From: Wyeomyia smithii
Taxonomy: Eukaryota > Arthropoda > Insecta > Diptera > Culicidae
Assembly: GCF_029784165.1 (NCBI RefSeq)
Contig: NC_073695.1
Location: 105,208,255 to 105,272,254 of the forward strand
DNA: 64,000 nucleotides
Direction of reading: 5' to 3'
Part shown: positions 1-16,042 of the stretch, piece by piece
Layout of the letters: each line of letters opens with the position of its first letter
Position numbering within the stretch: the first letter of the stretch is position 1
Made by a program: the position numbers and the translations under genes
The notes under the pieces: model-generated
What the model was told of the DNA's origin: nothing
The model's database searches: none
What the model saw: only the letters and a program-made list of their open reading frames with translations

Positions 1-6601
<6,601 letters not shown>

Positions 6602-7138
6602 TTGGGTTGTTTAGCTATATCAGGGTTTTATATCATCTGAAAGATATGCATATTTTAAGTAAAACGTGATAAAAAAATTTTCTATCGTTGTCCTTCGCTT
6701 TTGAAATCACAATTTTAAACTGGGGTGGCATTGTGCAGCTCGATTCGAACGATTTTCGCTATTTTCGAGAACGTCACATACTGCCAGTTTCGCTCTAAGC
6801 TCGAAAGGAGCTGTCATTGTCATTTGTCTTGCGGCTCATCTAACCTGCAAAGTCGAAAAAAATACGAAAAACGAAACATAACGCCCACCAGCGATCATCT
6901 AGTTCATCTAGTACTCGAAACGAAATGCGCAATGTCACCCCTGCTCGAAATCGCTACAATGACAGCTCGCCCATATACCAACTGTCATTGTAGCGATTTA
7001 GAGCGGAATTTTGTTTTTTATTTAAAAATTGAAGGATAATAATATAAAGCTTTAAAAAATCACGTTTTGCTCAGAAAATTACACTCTTTCAGATGATATA
7101 TAAAAATCATAAATCCGTGAATAGCCAAACAACCCAAT
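6602..7138. mobile_element. Palindromic MITE, family with TTGGGTTGTTTAGC ends, copy A
   Basis: The left end reads TTGGGTTGTTTAGCTAT and the right end is its complement, AGCCAAACAACCCAAT. Inside is a strong hairpin built on the palindromic pair ATCGCTACAATGACAG / CTGTCATTGTAGCGAT (about 6948-7000). There is no transposase. It is the first of three abutting copies and is longer than the others, at 537 bp against about 310-330. Confidence 0.75.
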
Positions 7139-7447
7139 AGCTATATCAGTTTTTTATATCATCTGAACAAGTTACATTTTCAGCAGCTGATCAGCTGATT
7201 TTCAAAAATTTTCTATCTTTGCCCTTTAATTTTTTAATCACGGATTAAAACTGCTCGATATCTGCTCGAAATCGCTACAATGACAGTTCGCCCATATACA
7301 AACTGTCATTGTAGCGATTTTTATTCTTCATTTAATAATCGAGAACAATGTTATAGAATTTTAAAAAATCACGTTTTGCTCAGGAAAACACACTCTTTTA
7401 GCTGATATATAAAAATCTGAAATCCGTGAATAGCTAAACAAACCAAT
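7139..7447. mobile_element. Palindromic MITE, same family, copy B
   Basis: It starts directly at the end of copy A with AGCTATATCAG and ends TAGCTAAACAAACCAAT. It shares the ATCGCTACAATGACAG hairpin core. The outer TTGGGTTGTTT is missing on its left, so copies A and B appear to share one terminus. Confidence 0.7.
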
Positions 7448-7764
7448 TGGTTTTTTTAGCTATATCAGTTTTTTATATCATCTGAAAGATCTGCATTTTC
7501 TAAGTAAAACGTCATTTAAAAATTTTTTTCTATCGTTGTCCTTCGCTTTTTAAATCATGGCTCAAAACTGCTCGAAATCGCTTCAATCACAATTCTTTCA
7601 TATACCAACTGTCATTGTAGCGATTAAGAGCAAATTTTTAATCTTCATCCAAAAATCGAAGGATAATGATATAAAATTTTAAAAATTCACGTTTTGCTCA
7701 GAAAATTACATCCTTTCAGATGATATATAAAAATTGGAAATCCGTGAATAGCTAAACAACCCAA
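7448..7764. mobile_element. Palindromic MITE, same family, copy C
   Basis: The left end is TGGTTTTTTTAGCTATATCAG-like and the right end is GCTAAACAACCCAA. The internal hairpin is more degenerate than in copies A and B. It abuts copy B with no spacer. Confidence 0.7.
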
Positions 7765-8052
7765 TTGATTTTACTCTCATGCCGCACATTATACCTTACG
7801 TCGCAAATAGTGCGCTGTATAGCTCATCTGATGTGATGCTCCCACGTAGGGATATTTAAATTCGCAGCGAAAAGTCGCGCGCAACGAAAGTCGCGATTTC
7901 GATTTAGTGCTATGACGTTAATATATAGTTCATACTATAACGGATGAGATGGGATATCGCGTATCATAATATCAGAGTCCATACATCTAGTTTTTGGGGA
8001 AACTCGGTGGGTTGTGTCACATTTTCCATAAAGTCATTTTCCTGAAACACAA

Positions 8053-8380
8053 TTGGGTTGTTTAGCTATTCACGAATTTCTGATTTTTATATATCAGCTA
8101 AAAGAGTGTAATTTTTTGAGCAAAATGTGATTTTTAAAAATATTTTATCATTGTCCATCGATTTTTAAATGAAGTTTGAAAAATCACTCTAAATCGCTAC
8201 AATGACAGTTGGTATATGGGCGAACTGTCATTGTAGTGATTTCGAGCAGATTTCGAGTAGTTTTAATTCGTGATTTAAAAATCGAAGAACAACGATAGAA
8301 ATTTTTTGAAAATCACGTTTCGCTTAGAAAATGCAGCTTTTTCAGATGATATAAACAACTGATAGAGCTAAACAACCCAA
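8053..8380. mobile_element. Palindromic MITE, same family, copy D (inverted relative to A-C)
   Basis: The ends are TTGGGTTGTTTAGCTATTC and GCTAAACAACCCAA. The order of internal sub-motifs (the TCACGAATT side first) is reversed relative to copies A-C. The ATCGCTACAATGACAG / CTGTCATTGTAGTGAT hairpin is present. It is separated from copy C by about 290 bp of unremarkable sequence. Confidence 0.7.
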
Positions 8381-8382
8381 TT

Positions 8383-8537
8383 TCTCGAATGATATTTCCC
8401 CGAATGTTTTTTTCCCGAATGTACTATTACCCCGAATGTACCACTTCCCCGAAATTATTCCTCGAATGTAACATACCTCCGAAATTTGATTCTCCGTGTG
8501 TCAAATTTTCTCGAAATTTATTTCCCGAAAGGGCGTT
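8383..8537. repeat. Degenerate CCCCGAATGTA minisatellite
   Basis: Units such as TTCCCCGAATGT, CCCGAATGTACTA, CCCCGAATGTACCA and CCTCGAATGTAACA follow each other with about 15-20-bp spacing. A related motif in the opposite orientation is at 30659-30770. Confidence 0.6.
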
Positions 8538-8591
8538 CATGGATTTGCACTCAAGAAATTTTGTTTATTGTTTTACGAAGCAGGTGCTCGG

Positions 8592-8936
8592 AATTCTCGC
8601 TTATTTTCCGTCGGTCTAGCTCCGCCACTGTTGTTGTGCCAATCACCGACGCCCAGGGAGGCGACTCCACCCAGGACCCTAACTTACGAACCGTTTATTA
8701 ACGGACCGGCGCCAACGGCTTTACTTCCTCATGCGATGGAAGGCGTGTTCCCAGAGATTTTTCGCCTCAGAAAATCTCCTGGTGTCTGCTAGGATTGAAT
8801 CTAGACCAGTTGGGTTGGTTTGTGAGTGGATCACGCCACCTCACAACCATCGACATCTGTGTCGGCGGTGGGATTCGAACCCAGGCGTCGAGCGTGGTTG
8901 GCGGAGACGTTACCAACCACAGCTAGGCCCCCGCTC
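8592..8936 (-). mobile_element. tRNA-derived SINE (family S1), copy 1
   Basis: Read on the minus strand it starts GAGCGGGGGCCTAGC, has an A-box-like TGGTTGGTAACGTC and a perfect pol III B box GGTTCGAATCC, and ends near TCCGTCGG. It is about 90 percent identical by eye to the copy at 24806-25154, which fixes the family limits. It has no coding capacity. I could not identify target duplications for this copy. Confidence 0.8.
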
Positions 8937-9253
8937 GTAATTTTCTTATTGCAATATAAAGCAGTATGAATTATAATGACCAAAATTAGAACAAAAGCTA
9001 ATATATCGTCTAAAAATAAATTATTTGATTGATTTCGTTTTATAATTGTTTTTTTTTTCATATTTAACGGCAAGCAACTGATTGGAAATATGTAAGCAAA
9101 CATACTATTGAGCATTAAGAATAATTATGTAGAAATCGTTCATTAAAAATTATTAATTTTTAAATCGTTAATTCTCTGCAAGAAAGCTTTCGTTAGAAAC
9201 TTTCGTTTTCTTCACAACACAGTGTAAAGCTCGTTTCTATTGTGCTGTGTGTT

Positions 9254-11186
9254 CAGAGCCGGATTTAAGGGGGGGCCCAGGGGGCCCGGGCCCCACATTT
9301 TTGGGGCCTCCACAAAACGAGAAAAAGTTCTTTTCGCTATCAAAAATGATATTCAATCAAAAGTTCAATTTACAGCAAGAAAATTTAAACAGATCATTCC
9401 AATCTGAAACTTTGCTTCAATGTTATTTTTTCGCGAGCGCCAATATCACAATTAGGGTAGGGACCGGCTTAAGCAGTAGTGCCTATTTTAATCAGTCGAA
9501 GAAAACAGGCCTCAAACTCCTGCATTTTGATCAATATCGACAATTTCAATGATGGAAACGAAAACTTTGATTGTCTAGCTGTCTTACGAATAAAAGAAAT
9601 ACCGTTAATCACAAAGCCATCTCTGAACAATTGCAATTGAAATAAATCGACCTATATTGAAGCCATTCAGGAGCCACTTCGTGTGCTGAAAAAAAAAACG
9701 CCTGGAAAACAGATGGAAACTGCTTAAAATAGGTTCGGGGGTTTGGTAACTCTGATTGATGATTGTTAAAGTTTGCTAACTTAGTTTTACAATCTGAAAA
9801 CAAGTTCTGACAGAGAAAACGATAGAGAACAGATTGATATACTACTGTTCGAGTCTCACCCAATACATTTCGAGTATTTCGTCTGAATACACAGGTGGTT
9901 CCTAAAGCTGCTTAGAATATGTTCCCTACCCTACATCCATAAGAGTTCACCTTCGATTCTCTTGGAATGACACACATTAACACATCGTTTGAATCGAGCC
10001 AGCGCGCATGGGAGGTTAAGCGGAGAAAGAACATAATCTAGAAGTTTTTTTAATGCATTGCTGTTGATTCCAAATAAAAATAAGTTTACTTGTCCGTGCA
10101 CAGATAGTTTTTTCCTAGTTTCTGTAGATTATTGCCAGGGTCGCCTTATATTTGAGCAGTCTTTTTCAAATCGTGTGCAAATTTTTACCTGTGGATCACA
10201 ATTTTTCAAATTGCGGTAGAATTTTTTTAAATATCAAGAAAAAATTTTCAGATTTCAGATCTGGCTGTAAGCAGTAAGCAAGCACCACATTTATTATTAC
10301 ATTTGTTCAAAATGTGCGATCGCCACAAAACCCCGCGTGTATATCAAAGTGGAGCTCAAAAAAAAAAAAGATTACACGAAGAAAAAAATACCCCGTTCAA
10401 ACTACACTGCATATTACCTGATATCGGGCCATTCGTGCTGTCGAGGCCATAGCACCATGTCATATCCATATCACCTGATATTCCATACAATCGAGCTGTC
10501 ATTGGAAATCACCTCGGCAACTAGTATCGCGGATATCATGTTCGAAAACCAATAAAATCCAGATTTGCCGCAGTTGGCAACACGGCCAAAAGACATTTGA
10601 CGCAACCCTACAAATTTCGAAATTCGCGTTGCATGCGAAATAGATAGAAGGAAACATTTTTACTCTTGTCATCCCGCACATTTTGACAATTGCTTATGAG
10701 AGTTCGCGTTGGTGCGAGCCAACTAGCTGAAATCTCTATCGTAATTACATTGCTCTTGTTGTCTTGTTTTTGTCTTGATCTGTTTTTGTTTTCTTCTCTT
10801 TTCAATTACTAAAGTAAATGTCAAACCATATCATCTGACTGTAGAGTGAACACCCGAAGTGATATCCGATATCATCTGGCGATATCAGGTGATATGCGGC
10901 GCAGTCTAAACAAGGCGTAACTGGAGAAAGGTCTTTTCGAAGATGAAGATGATTGAAAATAGGTTGCGTACGACTATGAACTTAGCATTGTTGAGTTGAG
11001 AGTTCGTTATTCTGGAAGAGTTGAATGTTGATTATTTAATTAATAAATTCTTTGAAAAAAAATCTAACAAATTTTTGGTAACTTTTGAATACAATTTAAT
11101 CGTACGATAAAAAACGGTTTTGTTTTTTTTCGGGGCCCCCACTGTGAACTGGGCCCCGGGCCTCCGCAATCGTAAATCCGGCTCTG
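9254..11186. mobile_element. Non-autonomous hAT-type element with perfect 8-bp target duplication
   Basis: The terminal inverted repeats are CAGAGCCGGATTTA, extending into G/C-rich tracts (GGGGGGGCCC...). The flanking duplications TGTGTGTT at 9246-9253 and 11187-11194 are identical. An 8-bp duplication with a CAG-start terminus is the hAT superfamily signature. No transposase frame is recognisable in its 1.93 kb. A second MITE (10389-10917) is nested inside. A 392-bp relative lies in the TM9SF3 intron at 56893-57284. Confidence 0.85.
10389..10917. mobile_element. PIF/Harbinger-like MITE (family M2), copy 1
   Basis: The inner terminal repeats carry GCATATTACCTGATAT / ATATCAGGTGATATGC, with GATATC motifs throughout. 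The right flank is TAA; the left flank AAA is an imperfect match. It is clearly homologous along its whole length to the copy at 33402-33924, which has a clean TAA duplication. It is nested in the hAT-type element 9254-11186 and is therefore the younger insertion there. Confidence 0.78.
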
Positions 11187-12840
11187 TGTGTGTTGAGTGA
11201 TTTGTGAAAAAAGTGTATATGTATGTGAATGCCACTTTTTTGCCTGAGTTCTGTCTGGCTCTGTCAACAGGCTCAGTTCTATTAGCTATCGCGATGGAAA
11301 CGGAACAATTTTTCGGCTATAGTGAAGCAGCTAGCAGCACAGGCTGCGAAATAGTGAAGAGGCGGCGAAAAACTATTGCGGGATGACTACAGCTACCCGA
11401 AGGACAAGCAGGTATGGTTTTAGGATATAAATTTGAATTAGATCATTTTCAAGTAGTGAATGTTGGAATAAATTAACTGGAAAATAGGGTAGCGAAAAAA
11501 TATAGTAAGTGGGACTATATTTATCGTACTTTCCACTATTTCATAATACAGTTAATTCATTTTCTCGGTTATGACGTGAGACTATGTCTTTGTTTTCTAT
11601 ACAGGAATGCATTTTGTAAAATTGGAAATGTAACTGGCAAATGTTGCGTCAGATTTCAAACGATAATAACAGCATAACCACGTGATGGATAACAATAACC
11701 AATATGTTGTTGGATGGATGTGGAACAATTTTTTAATGCACTAGTTATCATTATTTTTCCGTTGCAAAGTGGTAAAAATCGATATAAAGCGTCAAGGACA
11801 AATTTACTCGAACAATGAACTAATCACATGCGAGCATTTCCTGCACAGACCCCAGCCATTCCCTGTGATATTCTCTGTATCAATATCCAAAAAAATTGGC
11901 AGAGTCTCCCCGTCCCAATAGGTTAATTTATGTATGCTTCCATGAACCTAGACCAATTTGATGTCTCGAAGGTAAAGGTCTTTCGGAAAGTTTGAAACAA
12001 CCCCCTTTTTAAACAATTTCTAAACCTGCTGCGAGAGCGTAATAGAAACTGATGTCTTGAAAGAAAACATGCTGGTAAAGCAACTGTACTGTAGTATAAT
12101 AGTATATATGGAGCGGAGCACCGCTAGTTTCTCGTCGTTATCATTGCAGCGGGCACGACTTCTATTCGTGTGTAATCAAAACTACAATGCTGATGGTGAT
12201 TGAAAGTTTATCTCATGAATATGATTACCCTAAAAACATAAATTACTCAACAAGAATTGAACATTTTTGCAACGGTCATATGTTATTTTTATTCATTTAT
12301 TTTAGCTGTCTTCGTAATACAGTGAATGTAATTGTTGGCAAATGAAACAAACTTGTGAGGCAAAAAAAAAATTATCTTTTTAAACATTAACTTCGTTGTA
12401 ATTGTAAATTGTTGTTTGCATAAAAAAATACATGCAGTGCCACCAAGTGTAAATTAAGTTCTTTCGAGTGTAATTAAATATATTTCTGAAAAAATGAAGA
12501 GGAGGCTGAGAATTGAAATACGTAAATCACTGAACAAACGAATTTCTCGTGTCTGTAATTACAGTGTTTAGCCCACGTCACCATTTCATACAATCCTAAG
12601 GCTGTATACCTTGTAGTATTTCCAATTAACGCGGACTTTCAAATTACGCTTTTTTTACGAGGTGCGTAAAAAAACCTGACCGTTCTAAAATTGTATAATG
12701 ACACAAAGACAAAGATTCGTTTTTGAACTGCCATATTTTAGATTTTAGATTGAAAAAATAAATTGAAAATAACAAACATTTCAATTTATTATTTAATATT
12801 TATTATTATTAATAATTGATTATTGAACTTTATTAGGTAC
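11187..12840. other. Non-coding stretch, possible 5' part of the MULE-like remnant
   Basis: Mostly AT-rich with no supported gene. A short frame with an ATG at 11294 (METEQFFGYSEAAS...) ends at 11386 and is followed at 11410 by a GTATGG donor-like site. It could be a first exon or N-terminal remnant of the MULE-derived sequence downstream, but nothing proves the link. Confidence 0.3.
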
Positions 12841-14059
12841 AAACGCAAATATGAAAAGTGGCCCAGAAACGAATATGCCAGCGAGCTGGAGGCAAGTCAG
12901 GTTAACCGGACGATTCGACGGACTATGATCACATAATCGATAGCTTTACCGAGTCCTTTGAAGGACGAAAATTTTTACAGCGGAATGAAACGACGGACGA
13001 TGGAAGAATTTTAATTTTCGCTACGATAGACAATATTCGCCGTCTTTCCCAGTCAAAAATTGTTTTGCTGGACGGCACTTCCTCGACAGCACCGTGTGGA
13101 TTTCGCCAAATCTTTATACTGCACGGTAGCTTCGGAAACGGGGATAATAGAAAGTTTTTGCCTTGTGTACATATGTTACTACCAAACGAGGCCGAGAAAA
13201 GCTTTGGAAATGCTTAAGAGTTTGCGTGTAGAAAATAAGATTACTTTGAACCCCAGCAATAATTATGACGGACTCGAAGTCCAGCGGAAATTAATGCTAT
13301 TAAAGCAGCTTCTTGCGAAGCAGTACAGTATGGCTGCTTTTTTCATCTCTCAAAAAACCTATGGAAGAGAATCCAGAAACTCCATCTGACGAACACATTT
13401 TAAAGCACTTATTTAAAAGTACAGCTGGCATCCGACAGATTGAGGCTCTGGCCTTCTTGAAAGTTCAAGAAGTGCCAAATGGCTTCACCATCATCTGGGC
13501 TCCGTCGCCAAACAAAAAAACGCCATTCTTCGATTACTCAGAGAAAAATCACATCGGAAGGACGGTAAGTGGCACTGGTGAGGAAACCAGAACGTTGAAG
13601 CCGCGTTTCGAACCCACATTCTGGTCCGTTAAGGCCCAAATACAATGGATACGTTTGCTTTGCGTTGACGTCAATTTGACAGAAAATGTATGGGCTAAGT
13701 GTCAAATTGTAACAAACGCAGCCGCAACGTACCCATTGTGTTTGGGCCTTTAGGGAGAATACTTTGGATGATAATCCCGGGACAACCAACTTTTTAGAAG
13801 GGTTTCACTAACTAAGCGGGCTATTAAAAAACAATCGAGAAAATAAATTTTACGCCCTTATGAAAACCTCTCAAGAGGAGGAACGGGCCACCACAACGGC
13901 TGGTTGGTTATATGAGGTTTAGGGAAAACCCTGGTAAGGCCACGCAGTAAGAAGCTGGGGGAAAGGGAGAAAAACTTAGAACGGGCAATCAACTGCCGCG
14001 AACAAAACGATGTACTCCTGCTAGACCACATCAAAGCCATGGCTTTGATTTTAAATAAA
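12841..14059 (+). pseudogene. Decayed MULE-like transposase
   Basis: Conceptual translation in shifting frames gives stretches typical of insect MULE-derived proteins: SKIVLLDGT, CGFRQIFILHG, LPCVHMLLPNEAEKSFGNA, CFFHLSKNLWKRIQ and ALAFLKVQEVPN. The C-terminal piece (about 13944-14059) is open to a TAA and reads LGEREKNLERAINCREQNDV-like. Several in-frame stops and at least two frame changes make it non-functional. A 118-bp MITE interrupts it at 13632-13749. MULE transposases act by DDE chemistry in the nucleus. I identify the superfamily from the LLDGT and FHLSKNLW motifs only. Confidence 0.6.
13632..13749. mobile_element. Tiny TTA-flanked MITE, 118 bp
   Basis: The ends AGGCCCAAATACAATGG and CCATTGTGTTTGGGCCT are near-perfect inverted repeats. 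TTA is duplicated at 13629-13631 and 13750-13752, as in PIF/Harbinger-type insertions. It lies in the MULE-like remnant and is younger than it. Confidence 0.8.
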
Positions 14060-14109
14060 AAATAATGTACTGATTAAGGTATGTATGATGATACATATAT
14101 ATATATATA

Positions 14110-14448
14110 AATTATGCCGTGATTTATCGCGGGAACTAAAAAAAACTTTATTACTACGATTAACACTTTAATGTCCGATCACTACTGAATTACACACAAG
14201 ACTGCTTTGAAAATTAAATCTAGAAAGCTTAAATAAACTAAATCCGCTGACTCGTCGTTCCTCCGGTGGTTCAATTCTGATGCAGCCTTTGTCCGCGTGG
14301 TTCGATCGAATCCTGCAGTCGTCATCGATTGTCAATTTATGGTTTCGTTGCTGGTTTGGTTCCTCCGCTTGTTGCTACGGGCCTCAGCTGGGTTTTTGCT
14401 GACGTCTCGGCTCCGGGTGCGCCTAGGCCGGTCGGTCGTGGTGTAACG
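14110..14448 (-). repeat. 3' LTR of the gypsy-like element
   Basis: Matches 21117-21455 at every position except C at 14316 (T at 21323). Because the element is on the minus strand, this left copy is its 3' LTR. The env-like ORF reads into it and terminates at 14337. Confidence 0.95.
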
Positions 14449-16034
14449 TCTCCCCCCTTAGATTGTCGTCCGTCCTCGGACGATTTTTCGAAAAGGACGA
14501 GCCTCGGTAAGGTTGCGGGTTCTCCTTTTCCAATGGTTCCTTTAGGTTCCGTGGTGGTTTCAGCATGCTTATGGATTTTCAGGATGGTATCTTCCTTAGA
14601 TTTGGTTCTTCTGTTGATGATATAAATTGCAAAAGAGCAGAAAAAGGTTAGTGTGAGGAGAATTCCTCCTCCGATGGTTGTTGTCCTCTTCGAGCGATGC
14701 AGGTCCAACTTTATCTCTTGAAGACTGTTTAAGTGTTCCAGTTTGATGTGGGTGATCTCATTCCGCTCTTCCGAGTAGTTGAGTTGAATGAATTTCCTTC
14801 CATAGATTGGTATGAGGTATTCTTCGTGGTCTGTTAGATGCTTTTGACCATTAAATGTGAGATTCATCACCTTAATCGTACAATTGTCTGTTTCGACAAT
14901 AGTCGGGGTGTTGACTAATCTCGAGTTATTACATGAGTCGGAAATCAATACTTGTTGATTCGTATCCAATAGTATGATTCCTTTTTTGATTTCTTGTATT
15001 CTGATATGTTGCCTGACGGGTTTTAGGACACATTTTGGTGTCAAATGATTCAAAAGGTTGTTGATACAGTCGTCTTCGATAAGAGTTGTTGCTTCGCAGA
15101 TGTCACAAATGTGCTCTTGTTTATAGATAATGTCTCTGTGCTTTGCCACCAGCTTGATGTCTGTACTGATTCGTGTGTTGTTTAAGTTGAGCGTCTGGAT
15201 GTTGATCAGGTCGAACTCGTTGTCTTCTAGGATGGGTATTTTCGCCAAAATTAGGATTTCGTCGCCTTTTACAATTACGCTTCCTGAGCTGTATTGGAAT
15301 ATTTGATCTAAGTAATCCAGATTCAATTTTTGTGCTTTAAGTCTGTTATAAATGTACAATTTATCATCTAATGAAAATAAGTTTCTATTCAAAATGTTTA
15401 GCTTTGCAAATTCGATTTGTTCTTCTACGCTAGTGAGAATTTGAATTAACATGTCAAGGTTCATAATAAGATTAATGTATTCCAAGTCCGTATTGGTCGT
15501 AAGTGAGTTATTATTTTGGTCTACAATTTGTTTGTTTATTTTCTTGAGAATATCTGTAATATTATTCAGTTTATTCTGAATTCTTTCGTTTATAATTATT
15601 TGCCTTGATAAAGATTGAGAGAGTAAGTTTCCCTGCTTTTCTAACGTTTCTAAATTATGATTTATAATTTCCATATCATCGTTATCTGGATTGCCTGCAA
15701 TAAGTTTAATTACTGATCTTAAAGCGTTAACTAATGCTCTTCTATTTCTGCGGGGATATAAACTCAACAATTTTCCTCTTGCGTATTGGATTTTGTAATC
15801 AAGGGTCCTTCTGAGATGATCTATTATTTTCAGGTTTTCTGTCGTTTTTTCTATGTAGTCAATGTTGTTTGCAATGGATTTAATATTGATTTTGTGTATA
15901 ACTCTCTCAAACCCTATTCTTATCCTAACTTGTTTTAGTTTTATGGCAATTATGCCATTATTATATGATATTTCTTTAAATTTTGTGCCGTGTATTAGGA
16001 TGATGTAAGTTAATCTGTAACGAGAGTTATTGAT
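14337..16034 (-). CDS. env: Env-like (F-type) glycoprotein ORF of the gypsy-like element
   Basis: The ORF is open without a stop from 16034 to 14337 (about 566 codons). The first in-frame codons follow a TAA at 16035-16037 and there is no obvious ATG at the start, as expected if it is expressed from a spliced subgenomic RNA, the rule in gypsy-group elements. Visible features are a furin-like RRNRR cleavage motif near 15735-15755, followed by a fusion-peptide-like hydrophobic stretch and a GNPD variant of the conserved GNLD motif, several N-glycosylation sites, and a transmembrane segment (GGGILLTLTFFCSFAIYII, about 14615-14675) before a cytoplasmic tail that extends into the LTR. The family relation is to baculovirus F-like envelopes of insect retroelements. 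Function is inferred. Confidence 0.85.
   Translation of the reverse strand: MNNSRYRLTYIILIHGTKFKEISYNNGIIAIKLKQVRIRIGFERVIHKINIKSIANNIDYIEKTTENLKIIDHLRRTLDYKIQYARGKLLSLYPRRNRRALVNALRSVIKLIAGNPDNDDMEIINHNLETLEKQGNLLSQSLSRQIIINERIQNKLNNITDILKKINKQIVDQNNNSLTTNTDLEYINLIMNLDMLIQILTSVEEQIEFAKLNILNRNLFSLDDKLYIYNRLKAQKLNLDYLDQIFQYSSGSVIVKGDEILILAKIPILEDNEFDLINIQTLNLNNTRISTDIKLVAKHRDIIYKQEHICDICEATTLIEDDCINNLLNHLTPKCVLKPVRQHIRIQEIKKGIILLDTNQQVLISDSCNNSRLVNTPTIVETDNCTIKVMNLTFNGQKHLTDHEEYLIPIYGRKFIQLNYSEERNEITHIKLEHLNSLQEIKLDLHRSKRTTTIGGGILLTLTFFCSFAIYIINRRTKSKEDTILKIHKHAETTTEPKGTIGKGEPATLPRLVLFEKSSEDGRQSKGGDVTPRPTGLGAPGAETSAKTQLRPVATSGGTKPATKP
14449..14460 (-). other. Polypurine tract
   Basis: On the minus strand the bases immediately upstream of the 3' LTR read TAAGGGGGGAGA. 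This is the plus-strand primer expected at this place in a retroelement. Confidence 0.85.
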
Positions 16035-16042
16035 TTAAACGA

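Noticed and set aside
14329..14625. Plus-strand ORF MSIYGFVAGLVPPLV..., repeated at 21336
   Set aside because: It is LTR sequence read on the opposite strand; it recurs only because the LTR is duplicated.
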